Shown here piece after piece: positions 1 to 8,535 of a stretch of DNA of 39,972 nucleotides. The position numbers and the translations under genes are program-made. Positions within the stretch are counted from its first letter, which is position 1; every line of letters starts with the position of its first letter. Source of the stretch: DASSRQ01 sp035701665 (GTDB lineage: Bacteria; Vulcanimicrobiota; Vulcanimicrobiia; Vulcanimicrobiales; Vulcanimicrobiaceae). The DNA lies in assembly GCA_035701665.1 (NCBI GenBank), contig DASSRQ010000039.1, positions 1-39,972 of the forward strand, read 5' to 3'. A model generated the notes under the pieces. The model was given only the letters and a program-made list of their open reading frames with translations. It had not been told where the DNA came from and ran no database searches.

Positions 1-246
1 AAAGACGTGCGCATCAAATGCGGCGATGCGGCGTCGTCGCCGCTGCCTGCGGGGCCGCTTGCCGTATATCTGTTCAATCCGTTTGGAGAACGCACGTTAG
101 CGCGGTTCGCGCAGCGGCTCAAGACCCATGCTGCGGACGTCTACGTGCTGTATCATACGCCCGTCCATCGCCACGTTTTCGACGAAGATCCGGCGTTTGA
201 ATCCGTCGCACAAACGGCGGCCGGCGCCGTTTACCGCAAGCGCTAA
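1..246 (+). CDS. Methyltransferase-like protein, C-terminal fragment (5' end outside window)
   Basis: The frame is open from base 1 and ends at TAA 244-246, so about 81 C-terminal residues are visible and the true start lies to the left. The fragment has the order seen at the end of small class I SAM-dependent methyltransferases: a GDA step, a short hydrophobic strand leading into NPFG, then a strand with YHTPVHR near residues 50-55. The SAM-binding loop would be in the missing part, so the substrate cannot be judged. Its stop overlaps the stop of the convergent rodA gene by a few bases. The family call is an inference from the tail only. Confidence 0.5.
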   Translation, partial: KDVRIKCGDAASSPLPAGPLAVYLFNPFGERTLARFAQRLKTHAADVYVLYHTPVHRHVFDEDPAFESVAQTAAGAVYRKR

Positions 247-1382
247 GCGTTGCCGAGCATGCCGCGATCCTTCTGACTGTAGATGTTCAGAAGGATGCCG
301 ATGGCGGCGAAATTCGTGAGGATGGCCGACCCGCCGTACGACATGAACGGCAGCGGAATGCCCGTGATCGGCATAATGCCGATCGTCATGCCGACGTTGA
401 CGATGATGTGAAACGCGAACATGCCGACGATTCCGGCAGCCAGCAGAAAACCGAACTTTTCGCGCGCCGCGAGCATCGCGAGAATGCCGCCGTACAGCAG
501 CACGCTATACGTGCCGATCAGCGCGAGCGCACCGAGAAAGCCCATCTCTTCGGCGACGACGGTAAAGATGAAGTCGCGCGAGTGTTCCGGTACGAAGTTG
601 AGCTGCGTCTGCGTTCCGTGATGCAGGCCGCGTCCGAACCACTCGCCGCTTCCGACCGCGATCTTCGACTGGTTCAGATTGTAACCGGCGCCTTGCGGAT
701 CGGCTTTCGGATTCACGAAGACCAGCAAGCGCGCTTTCTGGAACGGCTTTAAGATAAAGTTCGTACCGACCGTAAATGCGGCCGTGGCGACCACGCCGAT
801 CGCGTAGAGCGCAAAATACCGCAAGCGCTCCAGCCCGAAGAAGAGCTGCGTCGAAAGGATTGCGAGAATGACGAGCGTCGTTCCGAGATCGGGCTGCTTG
901 ACGATGAGCAGCGCGGGAAGCCCGACTGCGGCGAGCGGCCGAAGCAGATCTTCGGGACGCTGGAACGGCCAGCGGCACAGTCCCCAGGCAACGAAGATCG
1001 CTAGAATCAGTTTCGCAGGCTCCGAGGGCTGAAACGTTCCGATCGGTCCGAGCGAGATCCATCGCTGCGCGCCGAGCGCGTTGTGCCCGAGCTTGAACAC
1101 GATCAGCAGCAACAGGATGTTGACCCCGTACAGCCATGGCGCAAGCCGCATCAGGTTGCGGTAGTCGTAGCGCGACATCAAATACATGACGACGATGCCG
1201 CCGATTGCGTAGAACGCCTGCTTCTTGAACTCGGAGGACGCACCGGGCGAGTGCAGATCGGCCGATTGGATGACGAGCACGCCGAACAGCGTCAGCGCAC
1301 ACGCTGCCGCGATTAGGAACCAATTGACGCTGCGCAGATACCGCCGCGTCGTATACGAAAGCGCGATCGAGGCCATCTGCAT
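243..1382 (-). CDS. rodA: RodA, peptidoglycan glycosyltransferase of the SEDS family
   Basis: Polytopic inner-membrane protein of 379 aa, the usual length for RodA, with about ten membrane segments. SEDS hallmarks are visible: GAQRWISLG near 104-112, QPSEPAK near 118-124, and VPEHSRDF near 264-271. D270 in the last motif corresponds to the catalytic Asp of the extracellular loop. IPLPFMSYGG lies near the C-terminus. RodA polymerises glycan strands from lipid II with a class B PBP during cell elongation. It could instead be FtsW, but the short N-terminus and length fit RodA better. ATG at 1382 is used; a second ATG at 1376 is equally possible and neither has a clear Shine-Dalgarno site. It is divergent from the methyltransferase pair, with the min operon beyond on the same strand, so elongation and division-site genes are neighbours. 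Confidence 0.94.
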   Translation of the reverse strand: MQMASIALSYTTRRYLRSVNWFLIAAACALTLFGVLVIQSADLHSPGASSEFKKQAFYAIGGIVVMYLMSRYDYRNLMRLAPWLYGVNILLLLIVFKLGHNALGAQRWISLGPIGTFQPSEPAKLILAIFVAWGLCRWPFQRPEDLLRPLAAVGLPALLIVKQPDLGTTLVILAILSTQLFFGLERLRYFALYAIGVVATAAFTVGTNFILKPFQKARLLVFVNPKADPQGAGYNLNQSKIAVGSGEWFGRGLHHGTQTQLNFVPEHSRDFIFTVVAEEMGFLGALALIGTYSVLLYGGILAMLAAREKFGFLLAAGIVGMFAFHIIVNVGMTIGIMPITGIPLPFMSYGGSAILTNFAAIGILLNIYSQKDRGMLGNA

Positions 1383-1441
1383 TGGTTATCGGCCGCCGGG
1401 CGCGCGGGGCCCTTTCAAGCGAGCGCGGAAGCTACCGGACG

Positions 1442-2278
1442 ATGGAGTCGCAGCGCGCTCGCACGTTTAACGGTCTGACTGCCCGCGAATGGACGCTGCT
1501 CAGCCGCAACGTCTGGTCCGACCTCTCGTCGCCGCGGCAGAAGCATCACCTGGAGCACGGGGCCGTCTTCCCCCTCAAGCTGGCGCAGCGGCTGATCACC
1601 ATCTACTCGCGCGAAGGCGACTTCGTCTTCGACCCGTTCTTGGGCGTCGGCACGACCTGCGTTGCCGCAATGCTCCTGAACCGGCGCTCGATGGGCGTCG
1701 AACTCAACCCGCGTTTCGCCGAGCTGGCCCGGTTGTGGATTGCCGAACGCTCCGCGGACGTTGCGGGCACGCTCGAGATGCCGGCCGTCATCAACGGCGA
1801 CTGCCGCGAGCACGTGAAAAGCGCCCGCGACGTGCAACTAACCGTCACCTCGCCCCCTTATGCGAACTTCATCGGCCGTTCGATCGCCGACCGCAAAAAG
1901 ATTCACAAAAACTCGCTGCTGGCATCGGAGAACAACTCGCGCGTTCGCGTGTACTCCGACGCGCCGAACGATCTCGGCAATCTCGAGTACCCTGCATTTC
2001 TCGATGCGTGTGAAGATGTGCTCGCGTCGATCTTCGAGGTCACGCGTTCCGGCGGCTACGCCGTTTGGGTCGTCAAGGATCACCGGCTGCCGCCGGAGAT
2101 GCCGTACGTCCCGCTGCACTCCGATTTGGCGCAGCGCGCGCAGCTGCGCGGGTGGAAGTGGCACGACCTCATTACGTGGGATCAAAACGCGCAGCGTTCG
2201 CTCGTGCTGCTCGGCTATCCGTCGCGTTTCTATACGAATCAGAACAGCAGTTTTCTGGTGGTGCTGCGCAAACCGTGA
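1442..2278 (+). CDS. DNA methyltransferase (TSPPY type), first of a coupled pair
   Basis: A 278-aa amino-methyltransferase of the N6/N4 class. Motif I (SAM binding) is DPFLGVGTT at residues 64-72 and catalytic motif IV is TSPPY at 136-140. The order is I then IV, and the S in SPPY is more typical of N4-cytosine than N6-adenine enzymes. The region HHLEHGAVFP before motif I is also typical of this group. The start is set at ATG 1442, with GGAAG about a dozen bases upstream; a longer reading from 1382 would run into the rodA start and adds Arg/Gly-rich sequence unlike the family. Its stop overlaps the GTG of the next gene (GTGA), so the two should be co-translated. No restriction endonuclease is adjacent in the window. 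The recognition sequence cannot be predicted, and an RNA target is not fully excluded. Confidence 0.8.
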   Translation: MESQRARTFNGLTAREWTLLSRNVWSDLSSPRQKHHLEHGAVFPLKLAQRLITIYSREGDFVFDPFLGVGTTCVAAMLLNRRSMGVELNPRFAELARLWIAERSADVAGTLEMPAVINGDCREHVKSARDVQLTVTSPPYANFIGRSIADRKKIHKNSLLASENNSRVRVYSDAPNDLGNLEYPAFLDACEDVLASIFEVTRSGGYAVWVVKDHRLPPEMPYVPLHSDLAQRAQLRGWKWHDLITWDQNAQRSLVLLGYPSRFYTNQNSSFLVVLRKP

Positions 2279-3363
2279 TCGACGATCTGCACGGCATTCA
2301 TCCGTATCCGTGCAAGTTTCCGGGAGCGATGGTGCGCCCGCATCTGGCCGGCGGGGGCGGGACGCTGCTCGATCCGTTCTGCGGAAGCGGAACGGCGCTG
2401 GTAGAAGGCGCGCGCGCGGGATGGCATACGGTTTTAGGGTTTGATTCCAACCCGATCGCGGTGCTGATCTCGCGTTTCAATCTGTTATCGCCCGCGCCCG
2501 CGCTGATCGCGGACTGCGCAGCAGTGCTCGAATCGATCGACGTGAGAGCAATCCGTCACAACGAGACCGATACGCTCGCCTTCGCGGGTGCGCACCATTG
2601 GTTCGATGCCCACGTGCGGCGCGAACTATCGGCGATACGGCGGTTCATCGACGAACAGCGCGATCCGGCGATAACGCTGTGGCTGCAGATCGCGCTCTCG
2701 CGGATCGTCAACCGCGTCGGCCGCCAAGAAAGCGAGACGCGCTACGTCGCGGTCGACCGTCCGGTCGAGCAGGGCGAAACCGCACTGCGGTTTTTGGAAA
2801 GCTGCGCCGCGATGCTCGACGCGCTGCAAACGCGTCCGGTGCTGCCGGCTTCGGCACAAGCCGGCAGATGCGACGTACGAGCCGGGCTGCCGCTGAAAGA
2901 CGACAGCGTCGATCGCATCGTGACCAGTCCGCCTTATGCGAACACGATGGATTACTATCTCTACCACAAGCAGCGGATGAACGTGCTCGGGTTCGATTTC
3001 AAGACGGCGCAGCGCGCCGAGATCGGTTCCCGCCACGAGTTCTCGTCGTTAAAAGCTGCTGCGAGTAAATGGGACGGCGACTACGCCGCAGTGATGGCGG
3101 AATGCCGCCGCGTGCTCAAGCCGGGCGGCTACGCCATCTTCATTATCGGCGACTCGCAGATTGCGGGCGAACTGATCGATGCGAGCGATTTAACGGTCCG
3201 CATCGGCCGCGAAGCCGGGCTCTCATGCACGGTGCTCGACTCGATCGCGCTGTCGGGACGCTCGCGTTCGTTTTCGCGCGCCTTTCAACGCCCGAATAAA
3301 CGCGAGCACACGATCCGGTTGGAGAAACGAGCTGCCGCGTTCAGCGGCACGGCGGCTACGTAG
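2275..3363 (+). CDS. DNA methyltransferase (TSPPY type), second of a coupled pair
   Basis: A 362-aa enzyme starting at GTG 2275, which overlaps the previous stop as GTGA. The start is supported by HGIHPYPCKFPG at residues 6-17, the usual N-terminus in this family; earlier in-frame starts only read through the upstream gene. Motif I is DPFCGSGT at 33-40 with FDSNP at 56-60, and motif IV is TSPPY at 217-221 followed by ANTMDYY. About 175 residues separate motifs I and IV, far more than in the first enzyme, so this copy may carry the target-recognition region. The last 8 nt overlap the end of the convergent minE. Paired methyltransferases of this kind are known for asymmetric sites where each strand needs its own enzyme; that role is inferred here. 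Confidence 0.84.
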   Translation: MIDDLHGIHPYPCKFPGAMVRPHLAGGGGTLLDPFCGSGTALVEGARAGWHTVLGFDSNPIAVLISRFNLLSPAPALIADCAAVLESIDVRAIRHNETDTLAFAGAHHWFDAHVRRELSAIRRFIDEQRDPAITLWLQIALSRIVNRVGRQESETRYVAVDRPVEQGETALRFLESCAAMLDALQTRPVLPASAQAGRCDVRAGLPLKDDSVDRIVTSPPYANTMDYYLYHKQRMNVLGFDFKTAQRAEIGSRHEFSSLKAAASKWDGDYAAVMAECRRVLKPGGYAIFIIGDSQIAGELIDASDLTVRIGREAGLSCTVLDSIALSGRSRSFSRAFQRPNKREHTIRLEKRAAAFSGTAAT

Positions 3364-3808
3364 CCGGAGCCGGCGTACCCTGTGCCTGCGCGCCGCCCGA
3401 TTTCTTGCGTTTGCGGCGGGGGCCGTTGCCGCTGCCTTGCGGTTTGGGAGCAGCAGCCTGCGGAGCAGGCGCGGACTCCGCGCGCGCTTCGGCCGAGGCA
3501 GCTTGCGCGTCGTCGTCAGCCTTGCTGCCGTTTCCCGGACCACCGGGCGGGTTGTTGCGCGCAACGCCCGTGATCGGGATATTCGCAAGCATTGCCAGCG
3601 ATTTATCCTGATGCTCGAAGTGCACGTCCATCTTGCTATTGTCGATCTCGACGTAGCGCGAGATGACGTCCACGATATCGCGCTTCATCGCTTCGATCAT
3701 CTCCGGCGCGAGCGAGAGATGATCCGACATCAGCACCAGGCGCAGACGTTCTTTCGCCGTCGCACCGGAGTTTTGACGCCCGAAGAGTTTATTGATGAAC
3801 TCGATCAT
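3356..3808 (-). CDS. minE: MinE, division-site topological factor with a long C-terminal tail
   Basis: The first ~85 residues are a normal MinE. They comprise the membrane-targeting start MIEFINKLFG, the MinD-binding region around KERLRLVLMSDH (20-31), and the dimerisation domain with DIVDVISRYVEID (44-56) and LANIPI (73-78). MinE displaces MinC and stimulates MinD ATPase, driving the oscillation that keeps the Z ring at midcell. The protein then continues for about 65 residues of Gly/Pro/Ala/Gln-rich sequence with a basic cluster (RRKRKK), giving 150 aa against the usual 85-90. The start ATG overlaps the minD stop (ATGA), so it is the last gene of minC-minD-minD-minE. Its 3' end overlaps the convergent methyltransferase gene by 8 nt. 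Confidence 0.91.
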   Translation of the reverse strand: MIEFINKLFGRQNSGATAKERLRLVLMSDHLSLAPEMIEAMKRDIVDVISRYVEIDNSKMDVHFEHQDKSLAMLANIPITGVARNNPPGGPGNGSKADDDAQAASAEARAESAPAPQAAAPKPQGSGNGPRRKRKKSGGAQAQGTPAPAT

Positions 3809-4650
3809 CGCTTACCGCGGCCTCCGAACAGGTTCCCCAATTTATCCATGAACGATTCTTTTTGCTCGACCACCGGTGCGGGCACGTCTTCGCCGGCGAT
3901 GCGCGCGGCGATGGCGTGATACGCCGACGCCGTCTGCGAATCGTTGCGAAGCGCGAGCGGCTCGCCTTTGTTGGTCGAGACGATCACGTCCGGCTCGTCG
4001 GCGATAACGCCGAGCAGCGGAAGCCGCAGAATCGAGTTCACGTCGTCCACCGAAAGCATCTTGCCCTTTTTGACAAGCGCCGGACGCAGGCGGTTGATCA
4101 CGAGCTGCGGCGTGAATTTGTTGCCGAGCAAGCCCACGACGCGATCGACGTCGCGTACCGCAGAGACTTCCGGCGTGCAGACCACGATGGCTTCCTGCGC
4201 GCCGGCGACGGCGTTTTGAAAGCCTTTCTCGATACCGGCCGGACAGTCGATCAGCACGTAATCGAACCGCTCGCGCAGGGAGTCGATCAGGGCGATCATC
4301 TTGTCGGTGTCGACGTCGTCTTTCTCGCGCGTCTGTGCGGCCGCGAGCAGATAGAGCGTCTGCGAGTGTTTGTCGCGCACCAACGCTTCATCCAACGTCG
4401 CGGTCTCTTCGAGCACGTCGAGCACGTGGTGCTTCACGCGCGACTCCAGGCCCATGACGATGTCGAGATTGCGCAAGCCGACATCGGCGTCGACGAGCGC
4501 AACGCTCGCGCCGCGCTTCGCCAGCGCCGTGCCTAGATTTGCCGTGGTCGTCGTCTTGCCGACGCCGCCCTTGCCGGACGTAATGACGATCGCGCGGCCA
4601 AGCGTTTTTCCGGCGCTATCCTGCAGCGGTTCCACCGCGGGCTGATGCAT
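3805..4650 (-). CDS. minD: MinD ATPase, second copy (next to minE)
   Basis: A 281-aa deviant Walker ATPase. GKGGVGKTT at residues 26-34 carries the signature lysine (K27) and the P-loop lysine (K32). It is followed by DADVGLRNLD and the IDCPAGIE switch region. The C-terminus ESFMDKLGNLFGGRGKR is an amphipathic membrane-targeting helix with extra basic residues. MinD binds the membrane as an ATP dimer, recruits MinC and is released by MinE. This copy has about 15 extra residues before the first strand that the other copy lacks. It begins one base after the first minD stop and overlaps minE by 4 nt. Sharing an overlap with minE makes it the likelier canonical partner, but that is inference. Confidence 0.92.
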   Translation of the reverse strand: MHQPAVEPLQDSAGKTLGRAIVITSGKGGVGKTTTTANLGTALAKRGASVALVDADVGLRNLDIVMGLESRVKHHVLDVLEETATLDEALVRDKHSQTLYLLAAAQTREKDDVDTDKMIALIDSLRERFDYVLIDCPAGIEKGFQNAVAGAQEAIVVCTPEVSAVRDVDRVVGLLGNKFTPQLVINRLRPALVKKGKMLSVDDVNSILRLPLLGVIADEPDVIVSTNKGEPLALRNDSQTASAYHAIAARIAGEDVPAPVVEQKESFMDKLGNLFGGRGKR

Positions 4651-4651
4651 C

Positions 4652-5443
4652 TTAACCTGCTTTCAAAGCGCCGAAGAGGCGGCCGAAGATTCCGGTTTGT
4701 TCGAGGTTGGTAAACGGCACGAGGTCGCCTTCGAGCCGGCGGGCGATCTTTTCGTAGATGCTGCGCAGGCGCGAAGCCTCGCCGAGCACGACGGGTTCGC
4801 CGCGGTTGGTCGTATCGATCACTTCTTCGTCGTCGGGGACGATGCCGAGCAGCTCGGCCGAGAGAATCTCGCACACATCGTCCACGGAGAGCATATCGCC
4901 CGTGCGCACCATCGCCGGACGGATACGGTTCACGATCAAACGCATCGGAAGCGAGCGCTCCGAAAGTTTTCCGATGACGCGGTCCGCGTCGCGAATCGCG
5001 CTGACTTCGGGCGTTGTCACCACCACCGCTTCGCTGGCGCCGGCGATCGCGTTGCGGAAACCGCCTTCGATACCGGCCGGGCAGTCGATCAGGACGTAGT
5101 CCGCGATCTCGGCAAGATCGTTCATCAGTTTAATCATCTGCTCTTCGTTCACGGCCTCTTTGTCGCGCGTTTGCGCGGCCGGGAGGATCGAGAGCGATTC
5201 AAAACGCTTGTCTTTGATCAACGCTTGGCGCAGCTGACAGCGGCCTTCGACGACTTCGACCAGATCGAAGACGATGCGTTTTTCGAGTCCGAGCACGAGA
5301 TCGAGATTGCGCAGGCCGATATCCGCATCGACCAGGATGACGCGATGCCCGCGCTGCGCGAGCGCAGCACCGACGTTCACCGTCGTCGTGGTCTTTCCGA
5401 CGCCGCCTTTACCCGACGTGAAAACGATCTTGCGCGCACTCAC
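4652..5443 (-). CDS. minD: MinD ATPase, first copy (next to minC)
   Basis: A 263-aa MinD family ATPase starting at GTG, overlapping the minC stop as GTGA. GKGGVGKTT is at residues 11-19, then DADIGLRNLD and IDCPAGIE. The C-terminal TGIFGRLFGALKAG resembles the classic MinD membrane-targeting helix. The key motifs are intact, so this is not a decaying duplicate. It differs from the neighbouring minD along its whole length, including the loops after the IDCPAGIE motif, so the duplication is old or the copies have specialised. Possible roles are a MinC/MinD copolymer partner, a heterodimer with the second copy, or a positioning ATPase for another cargo. Confidence 0.92.
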   Translation of the reverse strand: MSARKIVFTSGKGGVGKTTTTVNVGAALAQRGHRVILVDADIGLRNLDLVLGLEKRIVFDLVEVVEGRCQLRQALIKDKRFESLSILPAAQTRDKEAVNEEQMIKLMNDLAEIADYVLIDCPAGIEGGFRNAIAGASEAVVVTTPEVSAIRDADRVIGKLSERSLPMRLIVNRIRPAMVRTGDMLSVDDVCEILSAELLGIVPDDEEVIDTTNRGEPVVLGEASRLRSIYEKIARRLEGDLVPFTNLEQTGIFGRLFGALKAG

Positions 5444-6291
5444 GATAGTTTGAACTCCTTGGAATGGATCGCGATGCGTTCGTTTTCAACGCACGCCATC
5501 TCCGGATGTACCGCCGACGCGCGGCGATTTCCCGCATCGGCTGCAATATACGTTGCGATACGCAGTTGCGTAGGAGAAAGATCGATCGCGTAGACGCGCG
5601 CGCCCGCATCGCCTTGCGCGCCTGCATGCGCGACGCCGCGCAGCGCACCGAAGACGACGATGTCTCCGCTTGCGATCACTTCCGCGCCGGGGTTGACGTC
5701 GCCGACGATGACGATGTTGCCGACGTTGTGCATCGCTTGTCCGCCGCGCAGTGTGCCGACGTGATAAAGCGTTGAAGGCCCGGCAGGAGCAGCCGCTTGC
5801 TGTTGTTGCTGCGGCTGCTGAGGTGCCGCTGCTGCAGGTGCCGACGCGACAAAGCGGCGCACGCTGCTTTCTCCTTGCCGGCGGCGCTGCGCGATATCCG
5901 CGCGCGCGCCGGCAAAGTCGGCGACCAGCGAGCGCGCCGCGTCCGAAAGCTGAACCTCCCGTTTCGGACGCAGCGCGCGACGCCTAGCAAGCTCTTCACC
6001 GCCGTCGTCTGCCGCAACGAACCGCAACCCGTACTCGCGCGCGAGCGGTTCCAAAAGTGGACCGCCGCACAGCGCCTCGAGCGCGATGCCGTTTTCCAGC
6101 AAGACGTCGCGCAGACGGCCGAACTGCTCTTGTGAGAGCGTCGAGCCGTCGAGCGCAGCAGTGGCAGGCGTCCCGGTGTAAAATCCGGGGCGTTCGCCAA
6201 GCTTGCTTTGCAGTTCGGCTAAGCCTTGCTCGAAGTCGCGTCCTCCCAACGCGATCTCCAAACCGAGGCCTTTGCCGCGCAATACCGCCAT
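5440..6291 (-). CDS. minC: MinC, septum site-determining inhibitor of FtsZ
   Basis: A 283-aa MinC from ATG 6291. The N-terminal FtsZ-inhibiting domain covers about residues 1-105. A low-complexity Ala/Pro/Gln linker (about 150-172, including a run of five Q) follows. The C-terminal beta-helix domain covers about 173-277, with GGQAMHNVGNIVIVGDVN and GDIVVFGALRG. This domain dimerises and binds MinD. An upstream GTG at 6339 would add 16 residues without family support, so ATG 6291 is preferred; GAGG lies somewhat far upstream. It is the first gene of a minC-minD-minD-minE operon and is divergent from the M48 protease gene. Confidence 0.88.
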   Translation of the reverse strand: MAVLRGKGLGLEIALGGRDFEQGLAELQSKLGERPGFYTGTPATAALDGSTLSQEQFGRLRDVLLENGIALEALCGGPLLEPLAREYGLRFVAADDGGEELARRRALRPKREVQLSDAARSLVADFAGARADIAQRRRQGESSVRRFVASAPAAAAPQQPQQQQQAAAPAGPSTLYHVGTLRGGQAMHNVGNIVIVGDVNPGAEVIASGDIVVFGALRGVAHAGAQGDAGARVYAIDLSPTQLRIATYIAADAGNRRASAVHPEMACVENERIAIHSKEFKLS

Positions 6292-6478
6292 GGGCGGCCC
6301 GTTCGACGCCTCAAGGGGGCGCCGACCTGCGGCCTCCACAGCCGCTGCACAACTACTTCATGTTATCCTCAGCTTCTACACACGAAGACGCGGGTAACAA
6401 AGGGGACTTGGGCCGCGTTCTTGGATTGCCATTCCTGTTACATCGGCCCGGACCGCCGGGTAGAGAGACCGCATCGCT
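6292..6478. promoter_or_regulatory. Divergent intergenic region between minC and the M48 protease gene
   Basis: A 187-bp gap between two divergent starts must hold promoters for both the min operon and the protease pair. I see AT-richer patches around 6355-6400 and 6420-6445 but no pair of boxes good enough to name as a promoter. The hexamer GTAACA near 6392 recurs inverted as TGTTAC near 6437, which could be chance. Confidence 0.3.
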
Positions 6479-8533
6479 ATGTTACGTCGCGTCATCCCGC
6501 TCGCCGTCATCATCTCTATGGTGGCCGCTCTATTTCCGGCTCCCGCATCTGCAACGAACACGCAGACGGAGATCGGAATGGGACGCTACTACGACCAGCA
6601 GATCGTCGAGTCGAGCGTCGTCGAAACCGACCCGCTGCTCAATCAGTGGGTGCAAGGCGTCTCAAACAAACTCTGGGCCGAGACGGCGCGCAAAGACGTT
6701 CCGTACAACATCAAGTCGCTCAAAGACAACGAGATTAACGCGTTCTCGACGCTCGGCGGCTACGTCTACGTAAATACCGGGCTGCTCGATTTCGTGCAAT
6801 CCGACGACGAGCTGGCCGGTGTCATCGGTCACGAAACCGGCCACATCGAACGCCGCCACGCGGTGCAGATGAACAACAAGTCGCAGATCTTAGGCTTGCT
6901 GCTCGGCATCGCATCGCTCTTCTCGCCGTTCATCTACAACTTCGGCAACATCATTCAAGCCAGCGCTCTTGCGAAGATGTCGCGCCAGGACGAGCTGCAG
7001 GCCGACGAATACGGCCTTTTGCTTATGTCGCGCGCCGGTTACGATCCGCAAGCGATGCTGACGATGCAGCAGCATCTCGGCGCGCTCGAAGGCGAGCATA
7101 GCGATCTGGTCTCGAAGTATTTCGAGGATCACCCGGGTTCCAGCGCGCGCGTTGCGCATCTGCTCGGGTATCCCGAACTCGATCCGACCAAGACGACGGC
7201 GGACCAGCGTTTGGTCTGGGCGCTGCACGATCTCAACGAGGCGCGGTATAGCGTTGCGGATCTGGAGCTGAGCGATATCCTCAAGCGCGATCCGTCCAAT
7301 CAAAACGCGCTGCTGAGCTTGAGCAAGGCGCAGCTGGCGCTCGGCTTAGAGAACAAGAGCCGGCAAACGCTGGGCGAACTCGCGCAGACGTCCTCGCCGC
7401 AAGTCAAGGCCGCCGCGCAGGCGCAAGTCGAAGCGTTGCGCGCGATGGAAGTGCACCGCGTCGACCTGACGCGTCCGAACCTCGCATCGCTCAACTCGAA
7501 GATGCAAGAAGCGCTCAGCGTGCAGACGCAGGCGCTCGCGCAGATCGGTGCGCGGCACGATCAAGGCCACAGCCAACTGAACTCGCTCAAGCAGCGGCTC
7601 GACACGATCGGGTACGAGATTCCGGACTTCAGCCGCGTCGACGTCAAACGCGGTTCGCGCATCGAAGCGATCCAGCGTAGCCTTTCGGGCATGTCTCGCT
7701 CGGTCAATAGCGCGCTCACCGATATCTCGCAAGCCGTCGAGCAAGTCGGCTCCGTCGACTCAAAGACGAACAAACCGACCGGTTTGCTCGCGGAAAATCA
7801 GCGTATCTTGGGCGACATGCAGAACGCGATGAAGTCCGTGCCCATTCCCTCGGACACCATCGCCGTCTTCCCGTCGTATCCGCAGATGTTCGGTGAACTC
7901 TCCGCGGCCGACGGCGACATGGTGCGCGCGGTCGATGCCGGACGCGCAGCTGCGATGCAGCTGGACGACGGCCTGGGCGACCTCGATGCGTTCGTGAAAC
8001 GCCTGCAGCAGCTCTCGCTGAACTACTTCAACGATTACTCGCAGATGGATTACGAATCGCTGCTGCCGTCGATGCAAAAGGCGCAGGCTTCGCTCGCGCA
8101 GGCTGCGACGTCCGCCTCTCAAGCCGCACAGCTGTATAACATGGCTCGCTCGCGTCAGCTCTCGGCCGAGATTACGATGCTCGGGCTCGGCACCTCCGCG
8201 CCGCGGTATGAAACGCTGCAGCGCGCGATCAATGTGCGCTGGACGGATGTCGACGATCTCAGCTACATCGATATGCTTCACGACGACGTCACGCCGGGCG
8301 AACTCACGGCTGCTTCGATCGTGGCGGCCGATCTGCGCACGACGCCGCAGGCGATCATCCGCGAATCGCACGAAACGCACCGCAGCATCGTCGACTTGGC
8401 CAACGCCAAGGGCATGCATGCACAGGCGCTCGAGATCTTCCTCGGACTGATCTATCTCGATTACACCGACAGCCCGCAAGACGAACAGCACCCGGGCGGT
8501 GAAACCCGGAGGCAATCGCAGGGTACTACGTAG
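6479..8533 (+). CDS. Secreted M48-family zinc metalloprotease with long helical C-terminal region
   Basis: A 684-aa protein. Residues 1-25 are a signal peptide ending in ASA. The zinc site HETGH is at 118-122 and the third ligand lies in DELQADEYG (ExxAD, E172), the arrangement of M48C proteases such as BepA and LoiP. These act in the periplasm on misassembled outer-membrane proteins. A TPR-like helical stretch follows at about 230-310, as in BepA. The remaining 370 or so residues are long Leu/Gln/Ser-rich helices, probably coiled coil, making the protein far longer than BepA (about 490 aa). The downstream gene starts 2 nt after the stop, so they are likely co-transcribed. The protease call is firm; the function of the C-terminal region is unknown. 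Confidence 0.88.
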   Translation: MLRRVIPLAVIISMVAALFPAPASATNTQTEIGMGRYYDQQIVESSVVETDPLLNQWVQGVSNKLWAETARKDVPYNIKSLKDNEINAFSTLGGYVYVNTGLLDFVQSDDELAGVIGHETGHIERRHAVQMNNKSQILGLLLGIASLFSPFIYNFGNIIQASALAKMSRQDELQADEYGLLLMSRAGYDPQAMLTMQQHLGALEGEHSDLVSKYFEDHPGSSARVAHLLGYPELDPTKTTADQRLVWALHDLNEARYSVADLELSDILKRDPSNQNALLSLSKAQLALGLENKSRQTLGELAQTSSPQVKAAAQAQVEALRAMEVHRVDLTRPNLASLNSKMQEALSVQTQALAQIGARHDQGHSQLNSLKQRLDTIGYEIPDFSRVDVKRGSRIEAIQRSLSGMSRSVNSALTDISQAVEQVGSVDSKTNKPTGLLAENQRILGDMQNAMKSVPIPSDTIAVFPSYPQMFGELSAADGDMVRAVDAGRAAAMQLDDGLGDLDAFVKRLQQLSLNYFNDYSQMDYESLLPSMQKAQASLAQAATSASQAAQLYNMARSRQLSAEITMLGLGTSAPRYETLQRAINVRWTDVDDLSYIDMLHDDVTPGELTAASIVAADLRTTPQAIIRESHETHRSIVDLANAKGMHAQALEIFLGLIYLDYTDSPQDEQHPGGETRRQSQGTT

Positions 8534-8535
8534 GC

